Part shown: positions 56,501-63,299 of the stretch, one piece after another
Position numbering within the stretch: the stretch's first letter is position 1
How the letters are laid out: each line of letters begins with the position of its first letter
Source of the DNA: an uncultured Litoreibacter sp.
GTDB taxonomy: Bacteria; Pseudomonadota; Alphaproteobacteria; Rhodobacterales; Rhodobacteraceae
Direction of reading: 5' to 3'
Length of the DNA stretch: 64,000 bases
NCBI GenBank assembly: GCA_938030665.1
Contig: CALHHY010000026.1
Coordinates: 26,834 to 90,833 of the forward strand
The notes under the pieces: model-generated
Databases searched by the model: none
What the model was told of the DNA's origin: nothing
Seen by the model: the letters and a program-made list of their open reading frames with translations, nothing else
Program-made: the position numbers and the translations under genes

Positions 56501-56984
56501 CGACGTTCTGCGCGGCACCGATGGTGCAGACCAGATCGACGCGTTGCGCGGTGCGGACCGGGTCTTCGCGGGCGAAGGCAATGACGTCATCTTTGGCCGC
56601 CAAGGGGCGGACCGCATTTTTGCAGGCGCTGGCAATGACGAGATTGACGCCGGGCGCGGCAATGATGTTGTCGATGCGGGCGCGGGCGATGATCTGATCT
56701 TTGCGGGCAAAGGTCGGCTTGACCGCGTCAGCGGCGGCGAGGGGGCCGATACGTTCATCTTCTATGCCGCCTTCGCCGAGGATGGCGCGCGCGACCGCAC
56801 CATCATACACGATTTCGACGTGACCGAGGACATTCTTGATCTGGGCGGTGCCGGGATTTCCAGCATCAGGGAGGTTGGCAACTCCGTCCGCATTACGCTT
56901 GACGGCGGGCGCGACCGCATCGACCTGCGGGGCGTGGATGACTTGGAGGCAATTGTCTTCGCAGACAGCGACCTGTTTGTCTGA
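53586..56984 (+). CDS. ExeM/NucH-type extracellular endonuclease with RTX repeats
   Basis: The 1132-residue protein starts at ATG 53586 after AAGGAG. The N-terminal third holds a lamin-tail-like region (MINEIDADQVSTDSAEFIELY near 178-198). An OB-fold-like region (GDLNGFYIQEEEVDY near 402) precedes the endonuclease/exonuclease/phosphatase domain. That domain has KVASLNVLNYF near 636, GLIEIEND near 693, NHFKSKGS near 799, GDLNAY near 854 and SDHDPVIVSFD near 947: the Glu, Asp/Asn and His catalytic residues are in place. RTX nonapeptides follow at about 971-1041, then a C-terminal domain of type I secreted proteins. It degrades extracellular DNA in relatives, for nutrient gain and biofilm control. 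Confidence 0.93.
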   Translation: MSLIITGVFDGPLTGGLPKAVELFVSADVADLSAFGLGSANNGGGTDGQEFTFPAAAASAGTYIYVASEIPGFTEFMGFAPDYTSGALAVNGDDAIELFENGSVIDVFGELDVDGTGQSWDYVDGWAARVPGTAASPMFDLADWRFSGPDAFDGQTTNSTATSPFPLAGFTAGPPTPMIMINEIDADQVSTDSAEFIELYDGGVGNASLDELSIVLFNGSNDTAYATISLDGLSTNADGYFVIGSENVPNVDLTAFTTNGLQNGADAVALYTGTAPSAPTTENLIDVVVYGTADPDDAELLAALGVTTQADEAANGSSDLDALARLPDGTGDFAAQAPTPGASNVITPPAEITLISEIQGANGTQDMAVIGTDDRSALEGSTVTVRAIVTADFQDGFFGTQGDLNGFYIQEEEVDYDFNDLTSEGIFIFDGTLPDVDVAIGDLVEITGAVSEFFGQTQISATTVAVLETDQTLPTAVDVTFPTAGVQQDSNGNLVANLEAYEGMLVNIAQDLTVSELFNLDRFGQYNVTADGRPSQFTQDNAPDVDGFAQHLKDVAAATLVLDDGLSGQNPDELRVIDGNDGILTAQDSFRMGDTISDISGVVGYSFGEFRINAAEGTYTQTNPRPETPEDIGGNFKVASLNVLNYFTTIDADGAVTDNGSGPRGADNPEELERQATKLVSAIVEMDADVLGLIEIENDFAGDAFAIQDLVGRINATLGEEVYGFVDPGQEFVGGDAIANAFIYKLDGVGLKGDPAILESFEGRDFVDPLGTGNGQNRPAIAQTFEDLDTGQTLTIAVNHFKSKGSLTGAEADEDQGDGQGRNNATRTEAADILADWLASDPTGQASENTLILGDLNAYAREDPLQVLADAGFTDLAALELGSDAYSFVFDGQIGTLDYALSNDALTAKLAGVTEWHINADEADALDYNLDFGRNPALFDADSPNRNSDHDPVIVSFDFDPVLNLIAGTNKRDVLRGTDGADQIDALRGADRVFAGEGNDVIFGRQGADRIFAGAGNDEIDAGRGNDVVDAGAGDDLIFAGKGRLDRVSGGEGADTFIFYAAFAEDGARDRTIIHDFDVTEDILDLGGAGISSIREVGNSVRITLDGGRDRIDLRGVDDLEAIVFADSDLFV

Positions 56985-57025
56985 CCTGCCTTAGCCGCTT
57001 TTGGGCGTATCCCCGTGGGTGGTTA

Positions 57026-57814
57026 TTACCGGGCGTTGAAAACGAACAGCGGCTCACCGTTAATGGTGTAGCCGTTGATCAGCTCCGCCGCCTTGTCTGA
57101 GGTCAACCACCCCTCCAACCGATCAGCGGCATCCGCCTTCGCGTGCGGGTGCCGGACGGGATTGACCGGCAGATAGGCATATTGGTTGAACAGCGCCGGG
57201 TCGCCTTCAAACAGCAAGGCAAGCCCGCCCTTATTGCCGAAATTCAACCAGCTCGCCCGATCGGACAGGATATAGGCATCCAGCCCCGACGCGGTATTCA
57301 GCGCAGCCCCCATGCCGGCGCCTACGGGTTTGTACCAAGCGCCTTCCGCCTCTTGCCCGACGGCCTGCCACAGCGACAATTCCTTCTTATGGGTGCCGCT
57401 GTCGTCGCCTCGGCTAACGAAACTTCCCTGCGCCTTGGCGATACGCTGCAAGGCTTCAACCGCTGTTGCCGCGTCCTTGATCCCGGCGGGGTCATCGGCG
57501 GGACCAACCACGACGAAGTCGTTATACATGATCTCGGTGCGCCGGGTGCCATGGCCGCCAGCAACGAATGCCTCCTCCGCCGCTTTGGAATGGACGAGGA
57601 TCGCGTCCACATCGCCCGCCTGACCGAGCCGCAAGGCTTGCCCTGTCCCCACAACCAACAGCTGGACCTCGATCCCCGTCTCCTCCGCGATCACGGGCAG
57701 TAACACATCCGACAGGCCAGAGTTGTGAAAGCTGGTCGTCACCGCCAGCTTCATCGCCTCGGCGGCCGCGGCGCTACCCCAGAAAAGCAATACGGTCATC
57801 AAGGCGCGGATCAT
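57026..57814 (-). CDS. tupA: Tungstate ABC transporter, substrate-binding protein TupA
   Basis: The 262-residue protein has a signal peptide (cleavage near AAAAEA) and the TupA pattern: VTTSFHNSGLSDVLLP near 24, VVGTGQALRLGQAGDVDAILVHS near 54-76, GHGTRRTEIMYNDFVVVGPADDPAG near 87 and SRGDDSGTHKKE near 134. The TTS and VGTGQA motifs contact the oxyanion. TupA is selective for tungstate over molybdate. It follows tupC with a 4-bp overlap and is the last gene of the leftward operon that also contains formate dehydrogenase cytochrome genes. Confidence 0.93.
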   Translation of the reverse strand: MIRALMTVLLFWGSAAAAEAMKLAVTTSFHNSGLSDVLLPVIAEETGIEVQLLVVGTGQALRLGQAGDVDAILVHSKAAEEAFVAGGHGTRRTEIMYNDFVVVGPADDPAGIKDAATAVEALQRIAKAQGSFVSRGDDSGTHKKELSLWQAVGQEAEGAWYKPVGAGMGAALNTASGLDAYILSDRASWLNFGNKGGLALLFEGDPALFNQYAYLPVNPVRHPHAKADAADRLEGWLTSDKAAELINGYTINGEPLFVFNAR

Positions 57815-58500
57815 TCGACGATATCTCCTTTCAGGAAACTGCGGGCTTCAAGGGTGCCGGGTGTGGCAAAGAAGAGTTGCGCGGCGGATTGCTCCGCTAT
57901 CTGGCCATTGAGCAGGAAAACCACGTCCTGCGCCAGCCTGCGCGCCTGCCCCAGATCATGGGTGGTCATGATGATGCGGGTACCCTGGGCCTGGGCCTCG
58001 TGCAACAACGCCTCGATCTCACGGGTGGCGCGGCCATCAAGGTTGGCGCAGGGCTCGTCCAGAAACAGAATGTCGGGTTGACGGATAAGCGCGCGGGCAA
58101 GCGCGAGCTTTTGCTTCTCACCCCCCGACAGGCGTGGCGCGGGGCGGTCCAAGGCGTCGGCCAACCCGATGCGCGCGGCCCAATCCTGGACCGCCCCGTC
58201 AATCTGCGCCTTTGGCGCGCCTTGCAACTTCAACGGGTAGGCCAGGTTTTGCGCCACAGACCGCCGCAGCATGATCGGGCTTTGAAACACGTAAGCCTGC
58301 GCCGACCGGTCCCCGGCCCCTTCAAGGCGGCCGCTCGACAGGCGTTCTACGCCGTGCAGAACCTTAAGCAGGGTAGTTTTCCCAGCACCGTTCGGCCCCA
58401 GCACGATGGTTACGCCTTCCCGCGCAAGTGTCAGGTCCAAAGGCCCCAGGATCGCTTTGCCACGCCTGCGCACGACGGCTTGTGTCAGCGAAAGGCTCAC
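57811..58500 (-). CDS. tupC: Tungstate ABC transporter, ATP-binding protein TupC
   Basis: The 229-residue ATPase has Walker A GPNGAGKTTLLK near 34-45, the signature LSGGEKQKLALARAL near 124-138 and Walker B ILFLDEPCANLD near 145-156, with the switch His in IIMTTHDLGQA near 177. It energises import through TupB. It overlaps tupB upstream and tupA downstream by 4 bp each, so the three genes are translationally linked. Small size (no C-terminal regulatory domain) fits TupC, unlike ModC. Confidence 0.93.
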   Translation of the reverse strand: MSLSLTQAVVRRRGKAILGPLDLTLAREGVTIVLGPNGAGKTTLLKVLHGVERLSSGRLEGAGDRSAQAYVFQSPIMLRRSVAQNLAYPLKLQGAPKAQIDGAVQDWAARIGLADALDRPAPRLSGGEKQKLALARALIRQPDILFLDEPCANLDGRATREIEALLHEAQAQGTRIIMTTHDLGQARRLAQDVVFLLNGQIAEQSAAQLFFATPGTLEARSFLKGDIVE

Positions 58501-59201
58501 CAGCGCCCCTCCCGCTCAGTCCGCGACAGGATGTGGATGGCGAAGTTCACCGCAAGTGCCAGCGCGATCAGCACGAACCCGAGCCCGAGCGCGAGGGCGA
58601 AATCGCCCTTCCCTGTCTCAAGCGCGATGGCCGTCGTCAGAACCCGCGTCGCCTGATCAATATTGCCGCCAACAATCATGATCGCGCCAACTTCACCAAT
58701 CGCCCGGCCAAACCCTGCCAAGGCCGCCGTTAGCAACGTACGCCGTCCGTCCCAAAGCAGTGTCGCGATGCGCTGGCCCTTGGTGGTGCCAAGGGAGATC
58801 AGCAGGTCATGATACTCCGCCCAAAGCTCCCGCATGGCCTGATGCGTGATAGAGGCTATGAGTGGCGTGATAATGATCACCTGCGCGACGATCATGGCGG
58901 TCGGGGTAAACAGCAGCCCCAGCACCCCGAACGGGCCGGAGCGGGACAGGAGCAGGTAGACGATCAGCCCCACCACCACCGGTGGCAGACCCATCAGCGC
59001 GTTTAGCGTCGCGATGGTGGCGCGACGGAACCGGAAGCGGCGGATGGCGAGCCATGTGCCGAAAGGCAGGGCGATCACTGAAGCCACGACCAAAGCGGAC
59101 AAGCTGACCTGCAGCGACCGCAACGTGATGTCGACAAGGTCCGGGTCGAGGGTGACGATCAGCCAGAATGCCGCCTCCAGCCCGGCCCAGATATCGTTCA
59201 T
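58497..59201 (-). CDS. tupB: Tungstate ABC transporter, permease TupB
   Basis: The 234-residue inner-membrane protein has about five or six hydrophobic segments and the binding-protein-dependent permease loop in a form typical of TupB: ELWAEYHDLLISLGTTKGQ near 130-148, then GFGRAIGEVGAIMIVGGNI near 167-185. It forms the channel of the tupBCA importer. It follows the 41-residue peptide gene by 23 bp and overlaps tupC by 4 bp. Confidence 0.92.
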   Translation of the reverse strand: MNDIWAGLEAAFWLIVTLDPDLVDITLRSLQVSLSALVVASVIALPFGTWLAIRRFRFRRATIATLNALMGLPPVVVGLIVYLLLSRSGPFGVLGLLFTPTAMIVAQVIIITPLIASITHQAMRELWAEYHDLLISLGTTKGQRIATLLWDGRRTLLTAALAGFGRAIGEVGAIMIVGGNIDQATRVLTTAIALETGKGDFALALGLGFVLIALALAVNFAIHILSRTEREGRW

Positions 59202-59224
59202 GTGAAGGCGACCTTACGTGTGTT

Positions 59225-59350
59225 TCAGTCCAGCCGCACCGCCGGGCCGGACCCGCGTTCCTGACTGGAAAAACCCGCCTGGCCCAGAATGAGGTTCGAG
59301 CCCACGGCGATGACGGCAATGGCCAGAAACGCGCTCAGCATGGATTTCAT
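59225..59350 (-). CDS. 41-residue single-span membrane peptide
   Basis: This small ORF reads MKSMLSAFLAIAVIAVGSNL then about 21 polar residues ending in GPAVRLD. It has one N-terminal hydrophobic helix (residues 5-22), which could be a signal peptide or an anchor. Its ATG lies one base after the WD40-cytochrome stop, and tupB follows 23 bp later, so it is embedded in the operon with no free space. Such tight packing argues for a real gene. It may be a small subunit or stabiliser of the formate dehydrogenase membrane part. No homologue was recognised. Confidence 0.65.
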   Translation of the reverse strand: MKSMLSAFLAIAVIAVGSNLILGQAGFSSQERGSGPAVRLD

Positions 59351-59351
59351 C

Positions 59352-60638
59352 TCAATTCCCCTTCGTTGCCTCTTTCAGATATGCAATCAGGTCGTCCCGG
59401 TCCTGCTGGGCCACAATCCGCTGCATCGGCATTTTGGTGCCCGGAATGTAGTGATCCGGCCCCGCGTCGAACAAAGCATTGATCGTCTCCGCTGACCAGA
59501 CAATTTCCGACCCTTCCAACGTCTCCGAATAGCTGTAATCCGCGACCGTCCCGGCGCGCCTGCCGAAAAGCGCGTGCAGGCTTGGCCCCGCTTTGCGCGC
59601 GCTGCCGCCAGTCAGCGTGTGACAGATGGAGCATTTGCGTTTGAACTGCCGCTCCCCATTGGGCAGGGTTTTGGGGTCTTCCAAAAAGCTGCGGGTTTCA
59701 CCTGCCATCTGGCCATGGGCGTCAAGCGTCTCCAACGGCCAGGAATAAACGATGTCCTCGATCCCACCCGCATGGATGTTCCGCCCGTCCGGCGAAAACG
59801 CCAGCGCCCAAATGGGCCCGCGTTGCGTGGCGCGGAAATCGCGGGTGATGCGGCGAAGGGCCGTGTCGATCACCATGATGAACCCTTCGCCATCGCCGAC
59901 AGCAAGATGGTTGCTCAGCGGGTCATAGGCCATGGCCAGAATGGGCCGGCGGCCAAGGGTAAAATCGGCAATCTCCTCCCCCGTTTCGGGGTCGACCATC
60001 CGCGTGCCGCCATCAACCGCGCCATAAGCCAGCCATCCCTGCGCCTCATTCAGGATCAGCGTGTTGACGCCAAACCCGTGCTCGACCAGTTGAAGCTGCT
60101 CCGTGCCGGTGGCCACGTCCCATATCCTGATCGTGCCATCGGTCGATGCGGAATAAAGCCTGCGGCCATCGGTGGTGAAAGCCACGTCGTTCACGCCCTG
60201 ACGGTGACCCGTCAGCGTCGCGACCGCCTCGCCACTGTCAGACCACAGCTTGATGGAGTGATCCCAACTTGCGCTGGCCAAGAGCCCGCGGCCTGGGTGA
60301 TGCGCGAAGGCGGTGACCTTGGCCTGATGGGTCCCAATGACCCGGTGCGTGCCCGTCGCCACCTCCCACATATGGAGGGAAAAATCGTCGCCCCCGGCCA
60401 CAACGCGGCCGGTATCCGTCCAGAGCACAGTTGTTTGTGCAGCCTCCCCGCCTTCCAGCCATGTGGGCGTTCGCCCGTCCCAGATGCCGACGGAGTTGTC
60501 AAAGCTGGCTGACGCGATCTGCCCCTCGGGCGAGACCGCAAGCCCCATGATCGGGCCGCCATGTCCTTTGAGCGTAAAGAACTCCTGCCCGCCCGCAGGC
60601 GTGCCCAACACAAGCGCTATGCAAAGCGCCAACCGCAT
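59352..60638 (-). CDS. WD40-repeat protein fused to cytochrome c
   Basis: The 428-residue protein has a short signal peptide, six or seven WD40 repeats from about 22 to 300 (LKGHGGPIMGLAVSPEGQ, then repeated SASxDxxIxxWD blocks), and a C-terminal class I cytochrome c domain. The heme site is CSICH near 338-342 and the likely Met ligand is in GTKMPMQ near 400. It is periplasmic, so it could carry electrons to or from the adjacent formate dehydrogenase cytochrome b. The start directly abuts the stop of that gene with no gap. WD40-cytochrome c fusions are uncommon; the beta-propeller may dock to a partner. Confidence 0.88.
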   Translation of the reverse strand: MRLALCIALVLGTPAGGQEFFTLKGHGGPIMGLAVSPEGQIASASFDNSVGIWDGRTPTWLEGGEAAQTTVLWTDTGRVVAGGDDFSLHMWEVATGTHRVIGTHQAKVTAFAHHPGRGLLASASWDHSIKLWSDSGEAVATLTGHRQGVNDVAFTTDGRRLYSASTDGTIRIWDVATGTEQLQLVEHGFGVNTLILNEAQGWLAYGAVDGGTRMVDPETGEEIADFTLGRRPILAMAYDPLSNHLAVGDGEGFIMVIDTALRRITRDFRATQRGPIWALAFSPDGRNIHAGGIEDIVYSWPLETLDAHGQMAGETRSFLEDPKTLPNGERQFKRKCSICHTLTGGSARKAGPSLHALFGRRAGTVADYSYSETLEGSEIVWSAETINALFDAGPDHYIPGTKMPMQRIVAQQDRDDLIAYLKEATKGN

Positions 60639-61850
60639 CTACTCGGCAGGCGTGGTGGCCCGGTTGCCGCTTCCTTGCGCGGCGTTGCGGGCCTCTTCCT
60701 CGGCCGCCCAGATCGAATGGTGCTCCCGCGCCCATTGCAGCTCCACCTCGCCGGTGCCCATAGCGTCATAGGCCCCTTCCATCCCGACGGAGCCGATATA
60801 GATATGCGCCAGAATGATCGCCATCAGCACGAAGCTGACAATGGCGTGCCACAGTTGGGCATATTGCATCTCCTCATGCGGGGCGAGGGTCGTGCGCAGC
60901 TCCCCCATGCCAAGGGCGGCTGAGATGCCAAAATCATTCAGCTTGGCGAATGTGGCTGCAAACATGTTCAGCTCGAACGGGAAAAGCAGCGCCAACCCCG
61001 AGGCGGAGATAGACGCGCCTAGTATAATCACCGACCAGAAAATCAGCTTCTGGCCTGCGTTGAACTTTTTGGCCGGCGGGTGGCCCTTGGTGAAAATGCC
61101 ACCGCCTTTCAGCAGCCAGTTGATATCCGTGCGGCTGGGCAGGTTGTGAACGACCCAGAAGACAAAAACCATCACCAGCGCCAGCATGAAGGCCCAGGAC
61201 ACGTTATTATGTATCCACTTGGACCCGACCGCTAGAAAGGCAAAGGTCTCATGCCCGAAGGCCGGAATCAGGAATTTGCGGCCAAAAAGCGTGATCAGCC
61301 CGGTGATGCCCAGCAGGATGAAAGAGCCCGCCAGCAGCCAATGCCCGAAACGCTCCACCGGTTTGAACCGTTCAATGGTCAGACCGGTCTTTTCGCCGTC
61401 AATGCGAATGCGGCCCCGGATCAGGAAGAACACCGCCAGCAGGACTATCGTACCCAGCAGCAGGTAGCCACCATAGGTCAGAAGCGGGCCTTCGCGGAAC
61501 TGCAGCCAGCGCATGCCACCATCCTGAATGAGCGTCGTGGCGGCGGGGCCATTATTGGTGGCCGTGATATTGGCGGAGCCGAAACGCAACGCGCGCCACA
61601 GCTCAGGGTCCGAAGCGCCGCCCAGAGTACCGAGCTGCTGCGCCAACCCTGCGGCGCTGTCGGGATCACCCGTCGCCCCGCTGCGAAAGCCGTTATCCAC
61701 CGCCTCGCCGCGCTGACGCGCCATAATGTCCTCAAGCGTCTGCGCCCCGCCGGTAGCGGATCGGTCCGGCTTTGGCGCCGCCTCCTGCGCCCAGCCAAAC
61801 GAAATTCCCATCATGGTCGCGAGAACGAACAAAAGCAGCCTCAAAGACAT
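60639..61850 (-). CDS. Formate dehydrogenase, cytochrome b (gamma) subunit
   Basis: The 403-residue protein starts at ATG 61850 after GGGAGGG; upstream in-frame ATGs lack a site. A signal peptide-like N-terminus and a periplasmic region of about 90 residues precede the four-helix cytochrome b domain: heme-ligand histidines probably in VERFGHWLLAG near 170, GSKWIHNNVSW near 214, LWHAIVSFV near 337 and LAHIYIGSVGMEGA near 354. This is the FDH gamma family, which passes electrons between the catalytic subunits and quinone. The alpha (W/Mo-bis-MGD) and beta (FeS) subunit genes are not in the window; the sequence upstream is broken IS DNA from about 62020. Confidence 0.9.
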   Translation of the reverse strand: MSLRLLLFVLATMMGISFGWAQEAAPKPDRSATGGAQTLEDIMARQRGEAVDNGFRSGATGDPDSAAGLAQQLGTLGGASDPELWRALRFGSANITATNNGPAATTLIQDGGMRWLQFREGPLLTYGGYLLLGTIVLLAVFFLIRGRIRIDGEKTGLTIERFKPVERFGHWLLAGSFILLGITGLITLFGRKFLIPAFGHETFAFLAVGSKWIHNNVSWAFMLALVMVFVFWVVHNLPSRTDINWLLKGGGIFTKGHPPAKKFNAGQKLIFWSVIILGASISASGLALLFPFELNMFAATFAKLNDFGISAALGMGELRTTLAPHEEMQYAQLWHAIVSFVLMAIILAHIYIGSVGMEGAYDAMGTGEVELQWAREHHSIWAAEEEARNAAQGSGNRATTPAE

Positions 61851-62019
61851 GATCAAAGCCCTCCCAAACTTTGACGTAAGGTTAACCCAGTTGTGCATAT
61901 CTGCAACCTTCGTCGCGTGCCGACCTGTCCAGACGCCCGTCAAAGCCGCGGAAAACCGGTCAAAACTGCGTGTCTTCCGCTCGTCATCGACAACTTTGTA
62001 CGCATTCGCGGAATTGTCT

Positions 62020-62193
62020 GAAGTCAGATTGAGGTTCCGGGAGCACGGAAAATCTGTGGCGGTTCTGTCCCGCCAGTTGGTGCTTGTCGTTTCTTGATCA
62101 GCAATGCCCGCGATTTGAACTCATCCGCCAGTAGACGGTTCACAGCCCGAAGTCCTTCGGATCTTCCGCCGTGATATTGAGGTCCTTGATCAT
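62020..62193 (-). pseudogene. IS66 transposase TnpC, N-terminal remnant
   Basis: From ATG 62193 the sequence reads MIKDLNITAEDPKDFGL to a stop. After a frameshift RAVNRLLADEFKSRALLI follows, and after a second shift KHQLAGQNRHRF. Together these match the coiled N-terminus of IS66 TnpC (AL-NRLLA-E-ARALLIEKLKHQLA type). Homology fades near 62020, about 170 bp upstream of the formate dehydrogenase gamma start. It is a dead fragment. Confidence 0.7.
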
Positions 62194-62440
62194 CGCAGTT
62201 CCTATAGCGGATCGGGGCCAAAAGGTGATACCCGAACGCACTAAAGATGCTGGGAAGAAGAATTAACTGTTCGCAAACGCAGCGGACGCAAGCGCGCACT
62301 GGACACCAGAACGCCCAGGACGATCCCGCATTGACCGCACCAGCAGCGGAGCCTGGTTCCGACGACAACTCCACGGGTCCAAAGACCCAACGCGATAGAT
62401 GCGCCAAACAGAAGCCAACATCCGATTGCGAGGTTTCGGC

Positions 62441-62610
62441 TCATGGCTTTCGCTCATCGCCAGCTTTGGTATTCCACACCCAAGGCATCAGTTCATCAAT
62501 GCGGTTGATCTTGTGGTCTGGCAGGCGCTCCAAAACCCAGGTGAGCCAGGCCTCTGGATCAACGTCGTTCATCTTAGCGGTTTCGATCAGGGTGTACGGG
62601 TATCGCAAGC
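62441..62610 (-). pseudogene. IS66 transposase TnpC, C-terminal remnant
   Basis: Reading leftward, [18 protein letters not shown] then [19 protein letters not shown] is the C-terminal signature of IS66 TnpC, closely like the end of the second copy at 63300. Nothing of the rest of that gene remains: at about 62605-62615 it joins IS3-family sequence on the opposite strand. The open frame extends a little into the IS3 part. Confidence 0.85.
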
Positions 62611-62976
62611 TGACGAGCGTTGCTGAGTGCTGTTTGGCGGCGCAAACCAGAGCACAGAGTCCTGATCCACTCAGATCAAGGATCACAGTTCACTGGCAAA
62701 GAGTGGCAATCGTTTCTCACTAAACACAATCTGGATGCCAGCATGAGCAGACGTGGAAATTGTCATGACAACGCGGTCGCAGAAAGCTTCTTCCACCTGC
62801 TGAAGCGCGAGCGGATCAGGCGGCGGACGTACCTGACACGCGACGCAGCAAGGCAGGACGTGTTCGATTACATTGAGATGTTCTACAACCCGACCCGAAA
62901 GCACACCAACAACGGAATGCTGTCGCCAGTTGACTATGAAAAAGAACAGAAGAAAATGAACAAGGCAGGCGTCTAG
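62611..62976 (+). pseudogene. IS3-family transposase (OrfB), 3' part
   Basis: This 5'-truncated integrase-type transposase reads [20 protein letters not shown], then [27 protein letters not shown] and a C-terminal YIEMFYNPTRKHTNN block. The second Asp (HSDQG) and the Glu (AVAESF) of the DDE triad are present; the first Asp is lost. The right end of the element is probably near 62994 (GGGGCACATCA, ending in CA as IS3 ends do). It cannot code for an active transposase. Confidence 0.9.
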
Positions 62977-63113
62977 GAAACTCGGGGCACATCACACCAA
63001 GCTTCCAAACTCTCCGAGACAATCCGTGCCTTCGCATCATCCGACCAACGTCGCTGACCTTTCGGGCAAACGACAAAATCATGCCGCGTGAGAAACTCAC
63101 TGTGATCATCCAT
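62973..63113 (-). pseudogene. IS66 TnpA, N-terminal remnant
   Basis: From ATG 63113 the 46-codon frame reads MDDHSEFLTRHDFVVCPKGQ, then RRWSDDAKARIVSESLE, which matches the start of IS66 TnpA (RRWSDE-KARIV-ES). Homology stops near 62995, where the IS3-type end begins; the last few residues and the stop come from that IS. The most likely history is insertion of the IS3 element into tnpA, followed by deletion. Confidence 0.8.
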
Positions 63114-63299
63114 GGAGCTACCCCGTGAGAAATTACATCCAGCACGGACTCGTAGCTCACAATCCTATGCGAAAGGTGGGGCCAAAACACCGCCTACGGC
63201 AAACCGGACGGATACGCAAAAGGGGAGTAGGTCACACTCTTCGAAGCCGTTAGATCGAGCTCAACGAACCCTTAGGGGTATGCGTCCGGCCTGACCGCC

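Noticed and set aside
62263..62457. Small frames in the gap between IS66 remnants
   Set aside because: Several overlapping frames with no motif; most likely decayed IS or flanking DNA.
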